Shown: piece by piece, positions 51,684 to 61,235 of the stretch | How positions within the stretch are numbered: the stretch's first letter is position 1 | Layout: each line of letters starts with the position of its first letter | Assembly (NCBI RefSeq): GCF_964340395.1 | Contig: NC_135560.1 | Span: 3,470,498-3,534,497 of the forward strand | DNA length: 64,000 nucleotides | Source of the DNA: Glandiceps talaboti | Taxonomy: Eukaryota; Hemichordata; Enteropneusta; Spengelidae | Direction: 5' to 3' | The notes under the pieces: generated by a model | Databases searched by the model: none | The model's input: only the letters and a program-made list of their open reading frames with translations | What the model was told of the DNA's origin: nothing | Translations under genes and position numbers: made by a program

Positions 51684-54600
51684 TACATGCATGTACACAA
51701 TACACGCACATGCACATACACACACAAATATACTAACACACACACACATACATACACACACAAATATACAAACACACGCACAGACACACACACAGACCAA
51801 TTCAAGTACTCACAGCTGTACAATGTACATAATTATCTAATTATAGAATTGGACTGTGACACTTTCAAACTGTTTTACAATGATACAAAGAGATACAACA
51901 TGTATATGATCTGCAATTCACTTTTATAGATTCTATATGACAAAGATAAAGAAATTACTTTCTACAAGTATGTTCTTGTGAATTACTAATCAATACATGA
52001 CATACATGTAGAATGAACGTTAACGTTTGTACTCACATATAATTCAGATGATGTCTCTCTTTCAATATACTGATCGTATCTAAACCATTGATAAATAGGA
52101 GCTGGCTTAGCAATAGCAGCACACACTAACTTAATAGCTTTTCCTTCTTCAACTATTTTGGATTCTGGCTGGACTGCTATTTTCAATGGCTCTGCACAAA
52201 AAATATAGCAAAAAACTTTGTTGTACAACTGATAATAAGTACAAAACCACTATGTAATCAGCCATAAAGTTTCAAAGTGTTTTTTGCTTTGTTTAAAATG
52301 TGCAAATTGTGGCATATCTCTGCCTGGCACATGTACAACTGATCACATACATGTACATGTACCATACTGAATCTAATATTGGCACTTACTGCTCACAGAT
52401 ATGTACCATACTGAATTTAATAATGTACCTGCATTTTGTAATGATATGGTATGGCAGTTGTTTATGTATACCAGTCTATGGGTAAAGATATGGTATGGCA
52501 GTTGTTTATGTATACCAGTCTATGGGTAAAGGTATGGTGTGGCAGTTGTTCATGTATACCAGTCTATGGGTAAAGATATGGTATGGCAGTTGTTTATGTA
52601 TACCAGTCTATGGGTAAAGATATGGTATGGCAGTTGTTTATGTATACCAGTCTATGGGTAAAGATATGGTATGGCAGTTGTTTATGTATACCAGTCTATG
52701 GGTAAAGGTATGGTATGGCAGTTGTTTATGTATGCCAGTCTATGGGTAAAGGTATGGTATGGCAGTCGTTTATGTATACCAGTCTATGGGTAAAGGTATG
52801 GTATGGCAGTTGTTTATGTATACCAGTCTATGGGTAAAGATATGGTATGGCAGTTGTTTATGTATACCAGTCTATGGTAAAGATATGGTATGGCAGTTGT
52901 TTATGTACACCAGTCTATGGATAAAGGTATGGTATGGCAGTTGTTTATGTATACCAGTCTATGGATAAAGGTATGGTATGGCAGTTGTTTATGTATACCA
53001 GTCTATGGTAAAGATATGGTATGGCAGTTGTTTATGTATACCAGTCTATGGGTAAAGATATGGTATGGCAGTCGTTTATGTATACCAGTCTATGGTAAAG
53101 ATATGGTATGGCAGTTGTTTATGTATATCAGTCTATGGGTAAACATGAATCAGAATCAGTTACCGATGCAAACAATCCAGATCATATTGTTTGTAACCAC
53201 ATGTAATAAAAGTTTTGGTTACCCAGACCCTTACAGGAAGGTTATCCTTCTAATCACCCTAGATTAGGTATAACCACAACTATAAATAATCTAGTCTTAG
53301 TTACCCAGACCCTTACAGGAAGGTTATCCTTCCAATCACCCCATATTAGGTATTACTACAACTACAAATAATCTAGTCTTGGTTACCCAGACCCTTGTAC
53401 GAGGGCTATCCTTCCAATCACCCCAGATTAGGTATAACCACAACTATAAATAATCTAGTCTTGGTTACCCAGACCCTTGTACGAGGGCTATCCTTCCAAT
53501 CACCCCAGATTAGGTATTACCATAACTAAAAATAATCTAGTCGAGGTTACCTAGACCGTTGTAGGAGGGTTATTAGTTACATGTATTACATGTACTGCAC
53601 TTACAGAATTTGTTTTCCAGAATTTTTTTTCCAGTAAATAGTATGCATCAATCAACAAATACATAGTTTGGGGTGTAATTCAGGCAAAAACATTGGTACA
53701 TACTTTTCTGTTTAGAAATAGTTTTTACATATTATTGAAGTAAGAAAAAACTAACATATGATTGTGTACTTCAGACTGAAAAGTTGTTGTTACTGACTAG
53801 CTAAATGTATTACATACAAGGAATGTAGACTACAATGGATCTTTCTGTCTGTACAATGTATGGAAAGCTTACCATTTTTGACTATGACATCTACTTGCAC
53901 CCACTTTGTAAATTGGTAACTGATTCTATTGTGAATGCGACATATATATAAGCCACTATCATCATCATCCACATTTTGAACTTCAAGGACTTTATCAGTA
54001 CCCGTTTGGATAATCTGACATTTCCTATCAATCATGCCGTTAACTTCTTCAAGGATAGTTCGGAACCATTGATACTTGGGGTAAGGGAATCCTGTTGCTT
54101 CACATGTCAAACGCAATGTTTGCTTCTCCATCAATGATGCAGATTTAGGTTGCTTAGTGATGTGAACCGGTTCTGAAGAAAACAGAAATAATTGGGACTA
54201 TAACAAGACAGTATGATACTAAAGAAACAGAGAATAATTTATATTGACTTACTTTGAGTTATTTAAAATGTCTACGACATCATGAGAGGCGAGAGTGGTT
54301 TGCTAACGTGACAACTTGTCATGTCTCATCAAACTGGGACAACCTACATGTATGCCATAGGGAGTGTAGCTAGTAAACATTTATTTAGCGTTGTATGAGA
54401 TATATATGTATTCTCAACAGTAAATGCACACAAATATGACTTGGATCTTAAATAAATGCATTTAAGCGATATGACCATGCACTATTCTGATCATCTTGGA
54501 TATGACTTGTACCTATCCCCAATCATATCCTACCCCACCTCTATCACCATCTACATTACATCCTACCCCACCTCTATCACCATCTACATTACATCCTAAC

Positions 54601-57600
54601 CCACCTCTATCACCATCTATATTACATCCTACCCCACCTCTATCACCATCTATATTACACCCTACCCCACCTCTATCACCATCTATATTACATCCTACCC
54701 CACCTCTATCACCATCTATATTACATCCTAACCCACCTCTATCACCATCTATATTACATCCTACCCCACCTCTATCACCATCTATATTACATCCTACCCC
54801 ACCTCTATCATCATCTATATTACATCCTACCCCACCTCTATCACCATCTATATTACATCCTAACCCACCTCTATCATCATCTATATTACATCCTACCCCA
54901 CCTCTATCACCATCTATATTACATCCTACCCCACCTCTATCACCATCTACATTACACCCTACCCCACCTCTATCACCATCTATATTACATCCTACCCCAC
55001 CTCTATCATCATCTATATTACATCCTACCCCACCTCTATCACCATCTATATTACATCCTAACCCCTCTATCACCATCTATATTACATCCTAACCCACCTC
55101 TATCACCATCTATATTACATCCTACCCCACCTCTATCACCATCTATATTACATCCTACCCCACCTCTATCACCATCTACATTACATCCTAACCCACCTCT
55201 ATCACCATCTACATTACATCCTACCCCACCTCTATCACCATCTACATTACATCCTAACCCACCTCTATCATCATCTATATTACATCCTACCCCACCTCTA
55301 TCACCATCTATATTACATCCTACCCCACCTCTATCACCATCTATATTACATCCTAACCCACCTCTATCACCATCTATATTACATCCTACCCCACCTCTAT
55401 CACCATCTACATTACATTCTAACCCACCTCTATCACCATCTATATTACATCCTAACCCACCTCTATCACCATCTACATTACATCCCAACCCACCTCTATC
55501 ATCATCTATATTACATCCTACCCCACCTCTATCACCATCTATATTACATCCTAACCCACCTCTATCATCATCTATATTACATCCTACCCCACCTCTATCA
55601 CCATCTATATTACATCCTACCCCACCTCTATCACCATCTACATTACACCCTACCCCACCTCTATCACCATCTATATTACATCCTACCCCACCTCTATCAT
55701 CATCTATATTACATCCTACCCCACCTCTATCACCATCTATATTACATCCTAACCCCTCTATCACCATCTATATTACATCCTAACCCACCTCTATCACCAT
55801 CTATATTACATCCTACCCCACCTCTATCACCATCTATATTACATCCTACCCCACCTCTATCACCATCTACATTACATCCTAACCCACCTCTATCACCATC
55901 TACATTACATCCTACCCCACCTCTATCACCATCTACATTACATCCTAACCCACCTCTATCATCATCTATATTACATCCTACCCCACCTCTATCACCATCT
56001 ATATTACATCCTACCCCACCTCTATCACCATCTATATTACATCCTAACCCACCTCTATCACCATCTATATTACATCCTACCCCACCTCTATCACCATCTA
56101 CATTACATCCTAACCCACCTCTATCACCATCTATATTACATCCTAACCCACCTCTATCACCATCTACATTACATCCCAACCCACCTCTATCACCATCTAT
56201 ATTACATCCTAACCCACCTCTATCACCATCTACATTACATCCCAACCCACCTCTATCACCATCTATATTACATCCTACCCCACCTCTATCACCATCTATA
56301 TTACATCCTACCCCACCTCTATCACCATCTACATTACATCCTAACCCACCTCTATCACCATCTATATTACATCCTAACCCACCTCTATCACCATCTACAT
56401 TACATCCCAACCCACCTCTATCACCATCTATATTACATCCTACCCCACCTCTATCACCATCTATATTACATCCTACCCCACCTCTATCACCATCTATATT
56501 ACATCCTACCCCACCTCTATCATCATCTATATTACATCCTACCCCACCTCTATCACCATCTATATTACATCCTAACCCCTCTATCACCATCTATATTACA
56601 TCCTAACCCACCTCTATCACCATCTATATTACATCCTACCCCACCTCTATCACCATCTATATTACATCCTACCCCACCTCTATCACCATCTACATTACAT
56701 CCTAACCCACCTCTATCACCATCTACATTACATCCTACCCCACCTCTATCACCATCTACATTACATCCTAACCCACCTCTATCATCATCTATATTACATC
56801 CTACCCCACCTCTATCACCATCTATATTACATCCTACCCCACCTCTATCACCATCTATATTACATCCTAACCCACCTCTATCACCATCTATATTACATCC
56901 TACCCCACCTCTATCACCATCTACATTACATCCTAACCCACCTCTATCACCATCTATATTACATCCTAACCCACCTCTATCACCATCTACATTACATCCC
57001 AACCCACCTCTATCACCATCTATATTACATCCTAACCCACCTCTATCACCATCTACATTACATCCCAACCCACCTCTATCACCATCTATATTACATCCTA
57101 CCCCACCTCTATCACCATCTATATTACATCCTACCCCACCTCTATCACCATCTACATTACATCCTAACCCACCTCTATCACCATCTATATTACATCCTAC
57201 CCCACCCGTCATCATCTATATTACATCCTACCCCACCTCTATCACCATCTACATTACATCCTACCCCACCTCTATCACCATCTATATTACACCCTACCCC
57301 ACCTCTATCACCATCTATATTACATCCTACCCCATCTCATTAAGTTGACCATTTCAAACTGTGCCTTTGTTATAAGAGTGAATTTCTAATCATCTGTGCT
57401 ACAAGAGTACAATAAAATCTTACCCTCCTTTTTAATGAGTTTCAAAGCATTTTCATGTTTCATGGATTCCAAGTAAGAGATAAGCTGTCTGACAGTGTAT
57501 CCACGGTTACCAAGATCTCGTAACAATGATGCAGTGGGGCTGCCACCTCGCATTAATTCTAAACTGAAGTTTTCAACATCTGCACTATTCCTGTAAGTCA

Positions 57601-59877
57601 TACAACAAATTATCAATTATTACATAATTATGTATCATGATTATGTGCATCAAAACATGCATATATACTGTCAATTTCACAATACGATGCTGCTTTTCTG
57701 TTTGATACAACACAGAAACTAATAAGAAACTGTATATGCCACACTGTGTCACTTCAATAGCAAGATTGCCTTTTTTGCTACATTTAGTCTAAATGAAATA
57801 AACCACTTATAAATGTATTACACCTCCATGCACACATTAGAGCACCAATGTTTTTCTTAGTATCAAACACCTGATGAAGGTGGGTTTGACCCATTTTAGT
57901 TCTCATCTTACAAAATTGATTTTACTTTTAATTGAATCTGTTTTGCACCTCAAAATAGAAATATTTCGGGAAAAATGTCCAATCGCGAAATGTAAGAATT
58001 TTCACTCCTAGTAAATGTATGACAGTGAAGACATGTTGGGGAATGAGGTCAAAATACATGACATTCACTGTGTGTGCATGCAGATGACGCATACATCTCA
58101 CTCTTTTAAATTTCTTTTCATTGTGTCTGTTAGGGACAGCGGGTACATTTGGTAAGTCATTTGACCAGTCCAGATGTATGCTCTCCTAACACACTGTACA
58201 AAAATCCATCAAACGATTTTGAGAGACTAACAAACAAGCTCTGAGAGATCAATATAAAAACAACAAGGTATTATGCCGTCCATAAATGTACTTTTTCAGG
58301 CCATCCATGAAATCATAGCACAATGTTCACAGTTGTTCAAATACTGGTTTCTACTCTTGTTGTTATTGCTGTCAGCCTTTTACAAAGACAATAAAGTGTT
58401 GATAAAAGAGCAATTTTCTCAATACACACTGGCCTTGTATTCATAGTATATACTACTACCGGGGTACATACTGATTTGATATTGATTGTGCTGGCTGAAC
58501 AATTATCAATTTTGGCCACTTTAGTTGGGGGGGGGGGGGGGGGGGGGTCTGAGGTCTAAGAGAATTTAGTTTTGAATCCTACATTGAGGTATTCATTTTA
58601 TCCCTAACTATGTGTCACACACATCTTTAATACTGACACTTATATACATGTGTATGGGTAGATATAGGAATAACACTTCTGACAAGAAGTCTGGAGTGTT
58701 GTCCTTATCTACCCATATTGTAGTATCAAAAGATGAAAATAATATATGTGTCAGACATGTAGGCTTGGTGATAAACTTATAATCAACATCATTAGAGCTT
58801 TAGTGATCATGTACTGCTCATTGTTTGTGTGTATTTGCTATGAGACTAAATACAACAAAGAGTTTGACACTTAAAGTGGCTTAGCTTCAAACATTTTACT
58901 AATGTGAAAATACTTACATAAAACCTTAATAAAACTATTATACTCAGTCTATTAATAATATTAATGTCGACACATGTCATCAAACTGGTTTTGTTAGAAC
59001 AGCTGCTTGCCTCGTCAGGATGCCTCAACTTTTTTTTTATAAGTATCAAAAATGACGTCATCAGATTGTTTATACATGTATGTTATATACTGTATTATCA
59101 CCAGGTTTGAGTTCAGTCAATTGCAAGTGATAGTTACATAATGATTAATATGCTTCAGTAAGTACAATAAATATGCAGCATAAATTTTACCCAAAAATGT
59201 ATAAACTCAGCTTGTACCCCTTTAAATTCAGAAGTTTTGTGTGTTTTTTCACTTATATGAAATCCCAAGGTATATTATCGGACTTGGTGTCAGTTTTCTA
59301 ACAGTACCAATTTGTTTTGTTCCTCATTGCTCAGTAAAGCACAGCTGCAGTATGTTGTCCAAGTCACATGTGAATTTTGGGGGTCTCCTGAGCAATTATG
59401 ACTTTTGACAAATTTAAAATGACAGACAGAGAAACAAATGAGTACAAGAGAACAGATCAAATTAAGACATACCTTGGGATTACACACGGTACTTGGAAAC
59501 ACATGAAAGTTTTGCTTTTTGATGACTTGGTATCAAATTTTTTTTTCTACATAAACAACCAAAAATGACATGTACACCTAAGATGCATACATCACATATG
59601 ACCAGTGAGCTTTGGAGTAGAAAAGTAGCAAAGTGATGAAATTTGTATAATAATGATATTGGCTGAATTTAATCCCAAGACACATATGACAAGGAGGGCA
59701 ATCAATTACTAATTTATTAGAGACAAATACTTACGTATATGGGTTATCTGGAATAGCTGCTATCAAGCTTCTCCAGTTCCTCTGTGAATCTAATGTATCT
59801 AAATATTTATGTAACGTTAATAGAATTTTATATGGGATTTTATTTAAATTGGTGTTTGGGTCTATGTCTTCTGCCAT
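26300..59877 (-). CDS. MALT1: MALT1 paracaspase, complete, 16 coding exons
   Basis: The reconstructed exons have GT-AG borders and compatible phases, and sum to 2328 nt (775 residues plus stop; human 824). Order: death domain, three Ig segments, caspase-like p20/p10 domain, C-terminal Ig-like region; exon coordinates are in the sub-entries. The catalytic dyad is His460 (FAGHG) and Cys509 (LLLDTCR), spaced 49 residues as in human (415/464). The acidic S1-pocket residues are also present (Asp409, Asp507, Glu545). Known role: the arginine-specific protease and scaffold of CARD-BCL10-MALT1 complexes upstream of NF-kB. The start ATG at 59877 is in an exon with a strong acceptor at 59910, so a non-coding first exon lies further upstream. 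Introns make up about 93% of the gene and most are minisatellite-rich. Confidence 0.95.
26440..26662 (-). repeat. 78-bp triplication containing the MALT1 exon 16 acceptor
   Basis: Three units start at 26440, 26518 and 26596 (plus-strand coordinates of the CCTGTCAATG motif). On the minus strand each carries GCATTGACAG followed by an exon-16-like start (GATGACATGACTATA, GATTACATGACTATA, GACGACATGACTACA). Only the unit ending at 26440 continues into coding sequence. Confidence 0.92.
26982..29089 (-). other. MALT1 intron 14
   Basis: Contains a ~46-bp minisatellite (27490-27705, about five units with TTTGGTACAGACAATGTTAC), short units of ACTATAAAACTAGCAGTGGA type at 27040-27185, and a LINE fragment. 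Confidence 0.75.
27960..29005 (-). mobile_element. LINE reverse-transcriptase fragment
   Basis: The minus strand encodes non-LTR reverse transcriptase pieces in broken frames: DKVGQRRLIEKLKWY, WIQSFLSHRSQSVVVKG, GVSVGPCFFLFYVNDI, and downstream a YVKYLG-type block near 28530 and RTCSTSVRILSDCVG. The FADD-type catalytic box straddles a frame disruption at about 28745. The sequence is in the same orientation as MALT1, 5'-truncated and defective. The domain order resembles CR1/Jockey-type LINEs. Confidence 0.8.
29152..29430. repeat. ~21-24 bp AT-rich minisatellite abutting the MALT1 exon 14 acceptor
   Basis: Units ATTATCAATCACAATATCTA repeat with small changes from just upstream of the exon 14 acceptor to about 29430. 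A related block is at 29700-29888. The VIDNIDIVIDN frame on the minus strand is a repeat artefact. Confidence 0.9.
29506..29531. repeat. Poly-G tract in MALT1 intron 13
   Basis: A run of about 21-22 G between two halves of the AT-rich minisatellite. The surrounding 29430-29700 is unlike its neighbours in composition (GGCGCAATGACTATGCATGCGC repeated in part at 29462 and 29552), so it may be an insertion. Confidence 0.8.
29894..29944 (-). repeat. Diverged copy of the MALT1 exon 13 end in intron 13
   Basis: Plus-strand TTGAAGAATGGCCCTACAGT...GGGTTCTCAAC at 29897-29940 parallels exon 13 TTGAAGAGTGGCTGTACAGC...GGGTTCTCAAC at 29973-30016. The offset is 76 bp. Confidence 0.8.
30180..30585. repeat. 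Imperfect ~45-65 bp tandem repeat in MALT1 intron 12
   Basis: Repeated blocks of TATAGGGGTACTATGAGTGT, TTCACCATTGAGCCATTGT and CACTTGGCCTATGTATTATA. Confidence 0.85.
30734..34200 (-). CDS. MALT1: MALT1 exons 8-12: caspase-like protease domain
   Basis: Exon 8 (33994-34200) begins the fold (KIALVIGNQEFR, APAKDAYALASLL, FKVVSLIDLTLEEM). Exon 9 (33359-33536) carries both catalytic residues. Exon 10 (32836-32910) aligns with human RNDYDDTIP...NIVFGYA. Exon 11 (32234-32355) has TGAFEVTGAENGIFMKYLKR, including the S1-pocket Glu545. Exon 12 (30734-30883) covers the domain end and linker (RTLLDPI, QQWQNAH). The exon 9 donor is taken as ATCGT|GTAAGG because that phase fits exon 10 with acceptor CACCAG|AAATAG. 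Confidence 0.92.
31128..32246 (-). repeat. 74-bp minisatellite (15 copies) built on the MALT1 exon 11 donor
   Basis: On the minus strand every unit contains GAGGGTAATATCAG|GTAGGTACAA, identical to the last 14 nt of exon 11 plus its 5' splice site. It then continues with intron sequence (AATTAATGTAATGA, GTCACACTGATC, TTGTATG) back to GAGGG. The array starts at the exon itself (exon ends at 32234) and runs about 1.1 kb into the intron. Units differ at a few sites only (CCGGATC / CTAGATC / CTGGATC; CTAGTC / CTATTC). Confidence 0.95.
33301..33326 (-). repeat. Copy of the MALT1 catalytic-Cys exon end in intron 9
   Basis: 26 bp identical to 33361-33386, the 3' end of exon 9 encoding LLLDTCRI, is repeated 60 bp further into the intron. 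The donor context is changed: ATCATGCAAC instead of ATCGTGTAAGG. Flanking CAGACATTTT is also shared, so the whole 60 bp was duplicated in tandem. Confidence 0.92.
33951..33990 (-). repeat. Copy of the MALT1 exon 8 end in intron 8
   Basis: GTAATTCACAGAAAG with CAGGTC on one side and TTCACT on the other occurs at 33952-33982 and in exon 8 at 34002-34032, offset 50 bp. The copy lies just beyond the exon 8 donor, inside the intron, and is diverged at several positions. Confidence 0.85.
34260..34900. repeat. Diverged ~115-bp repeat in MALT1 intron 7
   Basis: Four or five degenerate units share ATTTGGCTGTTGC, ATGGGTGTGGTC, TTGCTAGGCA and ATTTGCATA. A related piece is in intron 14 near 27190. Older and more diverged than the other arrays. 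Confidence 0.7.
35060..35140. repeat. ~19-bp tandem repeat in MALT1 intron 7
   Basis: Four units of ACAGACCAAGTAACAGACAT type close to the exon 7 donor. They do not copy exon sequence. Confidence 0.75.
35164..54172 (-). CDS. MALT1: MALT1 exons 3-7: three Ig segments
   Basis: Exon 3 (53873-54172) encodes a whole Ig domain (LTCEATGFPYPKYQWF...DSGLYICRI). Exons 4 (52037-52191) and 5 (51405-51501) split a second Ig (LVCAAIAKPAPIYQWF ... DNAVYRCKVSN). Exons 6 (35799-35942) and 7 (35164-35307) split a third (VLQCEARGKQPLSYQWY ... DQGQYYCKVKNSYG). The canonical Cys, Trp and YxC residues are all present. Human MALT1 has only two Ig domains before the protease, so the third is an addition or a loss in vertebrates. 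For exon 5 the phase-compatible donor is ATCA|GTAGGT; GTAG|GTGTAT four bases further would break the frame into exon 6. Confidence 0.88.
36245..36555. repeat. 36-bp tandem repeat in MALT1 intron 5
   Basis: About eight to nine units containing GGTTTGACCCCACCAAAACT and AAGTCAGTTGTTGGCA. Because 36 is a multiple of three, the frames stay open (119 aa on plus), but there is no other coding evidence. Confidence 0.93.
36610..51427 (-). repeat. 14.8 kb array (~300 copies, 47/51-bp units) seeded on the MALT1 exon 5 splice donor
   Basis: Minus-strand units read TGATGCAGTGCAAGTAACAA, TC(A/G)GTAGGTGTA, then TCTATTAGTTACTGATAAT. A 51-bp form has an extra TATC that a 47-bp form lacks. The first 23 nt (51405-51427) are the end of exon 5, encoding DAVQVTI, followed by its donor GTAGGT, so the array begins inside the exon and fills about 96% of intron 5. 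Variants are limited to a few positions (A/G before GTAGGT; GCACTGC / GCATTGT / TAGCACT / TCCACT). Rare private variants recur at fixed spacings, which shows higher-order amplification. Confidence 0.97.
51633..51790. repeat. (AC)n microsatellite in MALT1 intron 4
   Basis: A pure AC run at 51633-51680 followed by an interrupted ACAC-rich stretch. Poly-CV and poly-TH frames are artefacts. Confidence 0.95.
52445..53142. repeat. 44-bp minisatellite (~16 copies) in MALT1 intron 3
   Basis: The unit contains TATGGTATGGCAGTTGTTTA and TGTATACCAGTCTATGGGTA, and variation is low. It does not include exon sequence. Confidence 0.95.
53215..53580. repeat. ~81-bp tandem repeat (~4.5 copies) in MALT1 intron 3
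   Basis: Units include GGTTACCCAGACCCTT, GGTTATCCTTCCAATCACCC and ATAAATAATCTAGTCTT. Confidence 0.92.
54518..57342. repeat. 33-bp minisatellite (~85 copies) in MALT1 intron 2
   Basis: The unit is CCTACCCCACCTCTATCACC followed by ATCTATATTACAT, with variants CCTAACCC, CATCATC and TACATT. The 33-bp length keeps frames open, giving a GCNIDGDRGGV 11-residue periodicity on the minus strand in segments of 187, 238, 282 and 216 codons. A four-base-shorter unit (CCTAACCCCTCTATC) at about 55061, 55750 and 56573 marks higher-order blocks of roughly 0.69 and 0.82 kb that are nearly identical inside. Confidence 0.96.
57424..59877 (-). CDS. MALT1: MALT1 exons 1-2: start and death domain
   Basis: Exon 1 is 59735-59909 (CDS from 59877, donor AC|GTAAGT) and exon 2 is 57424-57590. 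Together they encode about 103 residues. The helical segments KYLDTLDSQRNWRSLIAAIP and RDLGNRGYTVRQLISYLESM align with the human MALT1 death domain, which binds BCL10. The intron between them (57591-59734) has a 21-bp poly-G tract near 58527 and no other feature. Confidence 0.92.
58527..58548. repeat. Poly-G tract in MALT1 intron 1
   Basis: About 21 consecutive G following TTTAGTTG. Confidence 0.9.
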
Positions 59878-59909
59878 GCTACTTTCTGTCTTCTTTTCAG
59901 CTCTTTATT

Positions 59910-60360
59910 CTGTCAAAAAGAAAAAAAAGAAGCAGAATATTTCCATAATCAGCAAAATACTGACATGTCACTGGTTTGTTAAATATATTTTTCTATTTAT
60001 AAATGTAACAATATTAATCTGATTTGCTACCAACAAAATACTGTACATGTTGGAGATGTTGTTAGCTTCCCTACTGTTTGTCTTAGTGTGCATGTGAGAT
60101 TCAGAATGAATTTGATTGGACGCAGTCACTGTCACATGTAAAGAGTAGCAATCAAAGACAATATTCAAGATTTGTTCCCCTGAACACATTAGAACCATCC
60201 CTTAGTAGTGGTGGTAGTTATTATTTACTTCCAGAAATCAAAGCACACCTGATTTGAATTTTCTTGGCAATGAGTTCATTTCAGCTGCACATGTTGATCT
60301 ACATAATGACTTCATAAACAACCTGATTGGACAATTATGCGTCGGGATTGTTGGATGGTA
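59910..60360 (-). other. MALT1 5' intron / upstream region
   Basis: A long pyrimidine tract and CAG on the minus strand (59910-59935) form a splice acceptor, so this is probably an intron separating a non-coding first exon from exon 1. No other feature is seen. Confidence 0.55.
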
Positions 60361-60369
60361 TATATATAT

Positions 60370-60541
60370 ATATAGTTTTGGTAGTTCTGGAACTCTTTCT
60401 TGGTTGTAACTCGGAGTTTCACGCATAGTGCGATCATCAGACAACTGATGATCGCACTTTGTCTTTGTTGTCTGATGATCGCACTATGCGTGAGACTTTG
60501 AGTTACAACCAAGAAAGAGTTCCAGAACTACCAAAACTATT
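60370..60541. mobile_element. ~170 bp near-perfect hairpin element
   Basis: ATAGTTTTGGTAGTTCTGG ... CGCATAGTGCGATCATCAGA on the left is mirrored by TCTGATGATCGCACTATGCG ... CCAGAACTACCAAAACTAT on the right, around a loop that carries a further ATGATCGCACT copy. TATATA runs lie near both sides (60359 and 60598). It resembles a MITE inserted at a TA-rich site. Confidence 0.75.
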
Positions 60542-61235
60542 GCGCTCTGCCACTGCGGTATAGAGCACTGTCTTAGCAGATTGACACTCACTGAGTTATA
60601 TATATATATATATATCAGAGTTTGACAATACTAGTCACAAGTGTGGTACGAGAGATAAATGGAAAGTTGTGCAGTGAACAGACCGACAACTTGAACTTTC
60701 TTTTGTCTATGATAGTATGTATAATTCCTAAAATAATCATGAATATTACAGGATGAACAATCTAGCAAGAGTTTGGTAAAATCTGTGCTAGATTTAACAT
60801 CCAATTCTGTCTTGGAAAAAGTTGTCATGCGAAACTAAAATGTGCAGTATATAATGTGAAAGTGATTTTATTTTGAAATGAAACAGCATTTTTAGACATT
60901 CAAAAATGAATTCATATATAGTCGCAGGTGACGTATACTGGTATTTAAATTACCAAATACTGTTCCACATTTTACTACCTGAGGTAATTTTTCTGTTATA
61001 CCGGAAAAATGACCTCTCGCAACAAGATATGGAACATACGGTATTTGGCAAATAATATTTTCAGAATAAAACATACAGGCGTCCTCCTATATATTTGGTC
61101 ATGTGTATGAACTTGAGTGTTTTGGAATGAGAGTGTAGACAAAACTAACATATATACTTATAGACACTGAATTGAATCAATATTTTTTTTCATGTGTGAT
61201 ACATTTATAATGATTGCGATTCATTTCGTCCCAAT

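Noticed and set aside
52759-53267. Repetitive WYGSCLCIPVYG frames on plus
   Set aside because: 44-bp minisatellite read through; no coding support, intronic to MALT1.
54513-57215. Four long open frames (187-282 codons) of a glycine-rich GCNIDGDRGGV repeat on the minus strand
   Set aside because: The 33-bp repeat length keeps frames open automatically; the plus strand is open too. The block lies inside MALT1 intron 2 and has no splice or start context.
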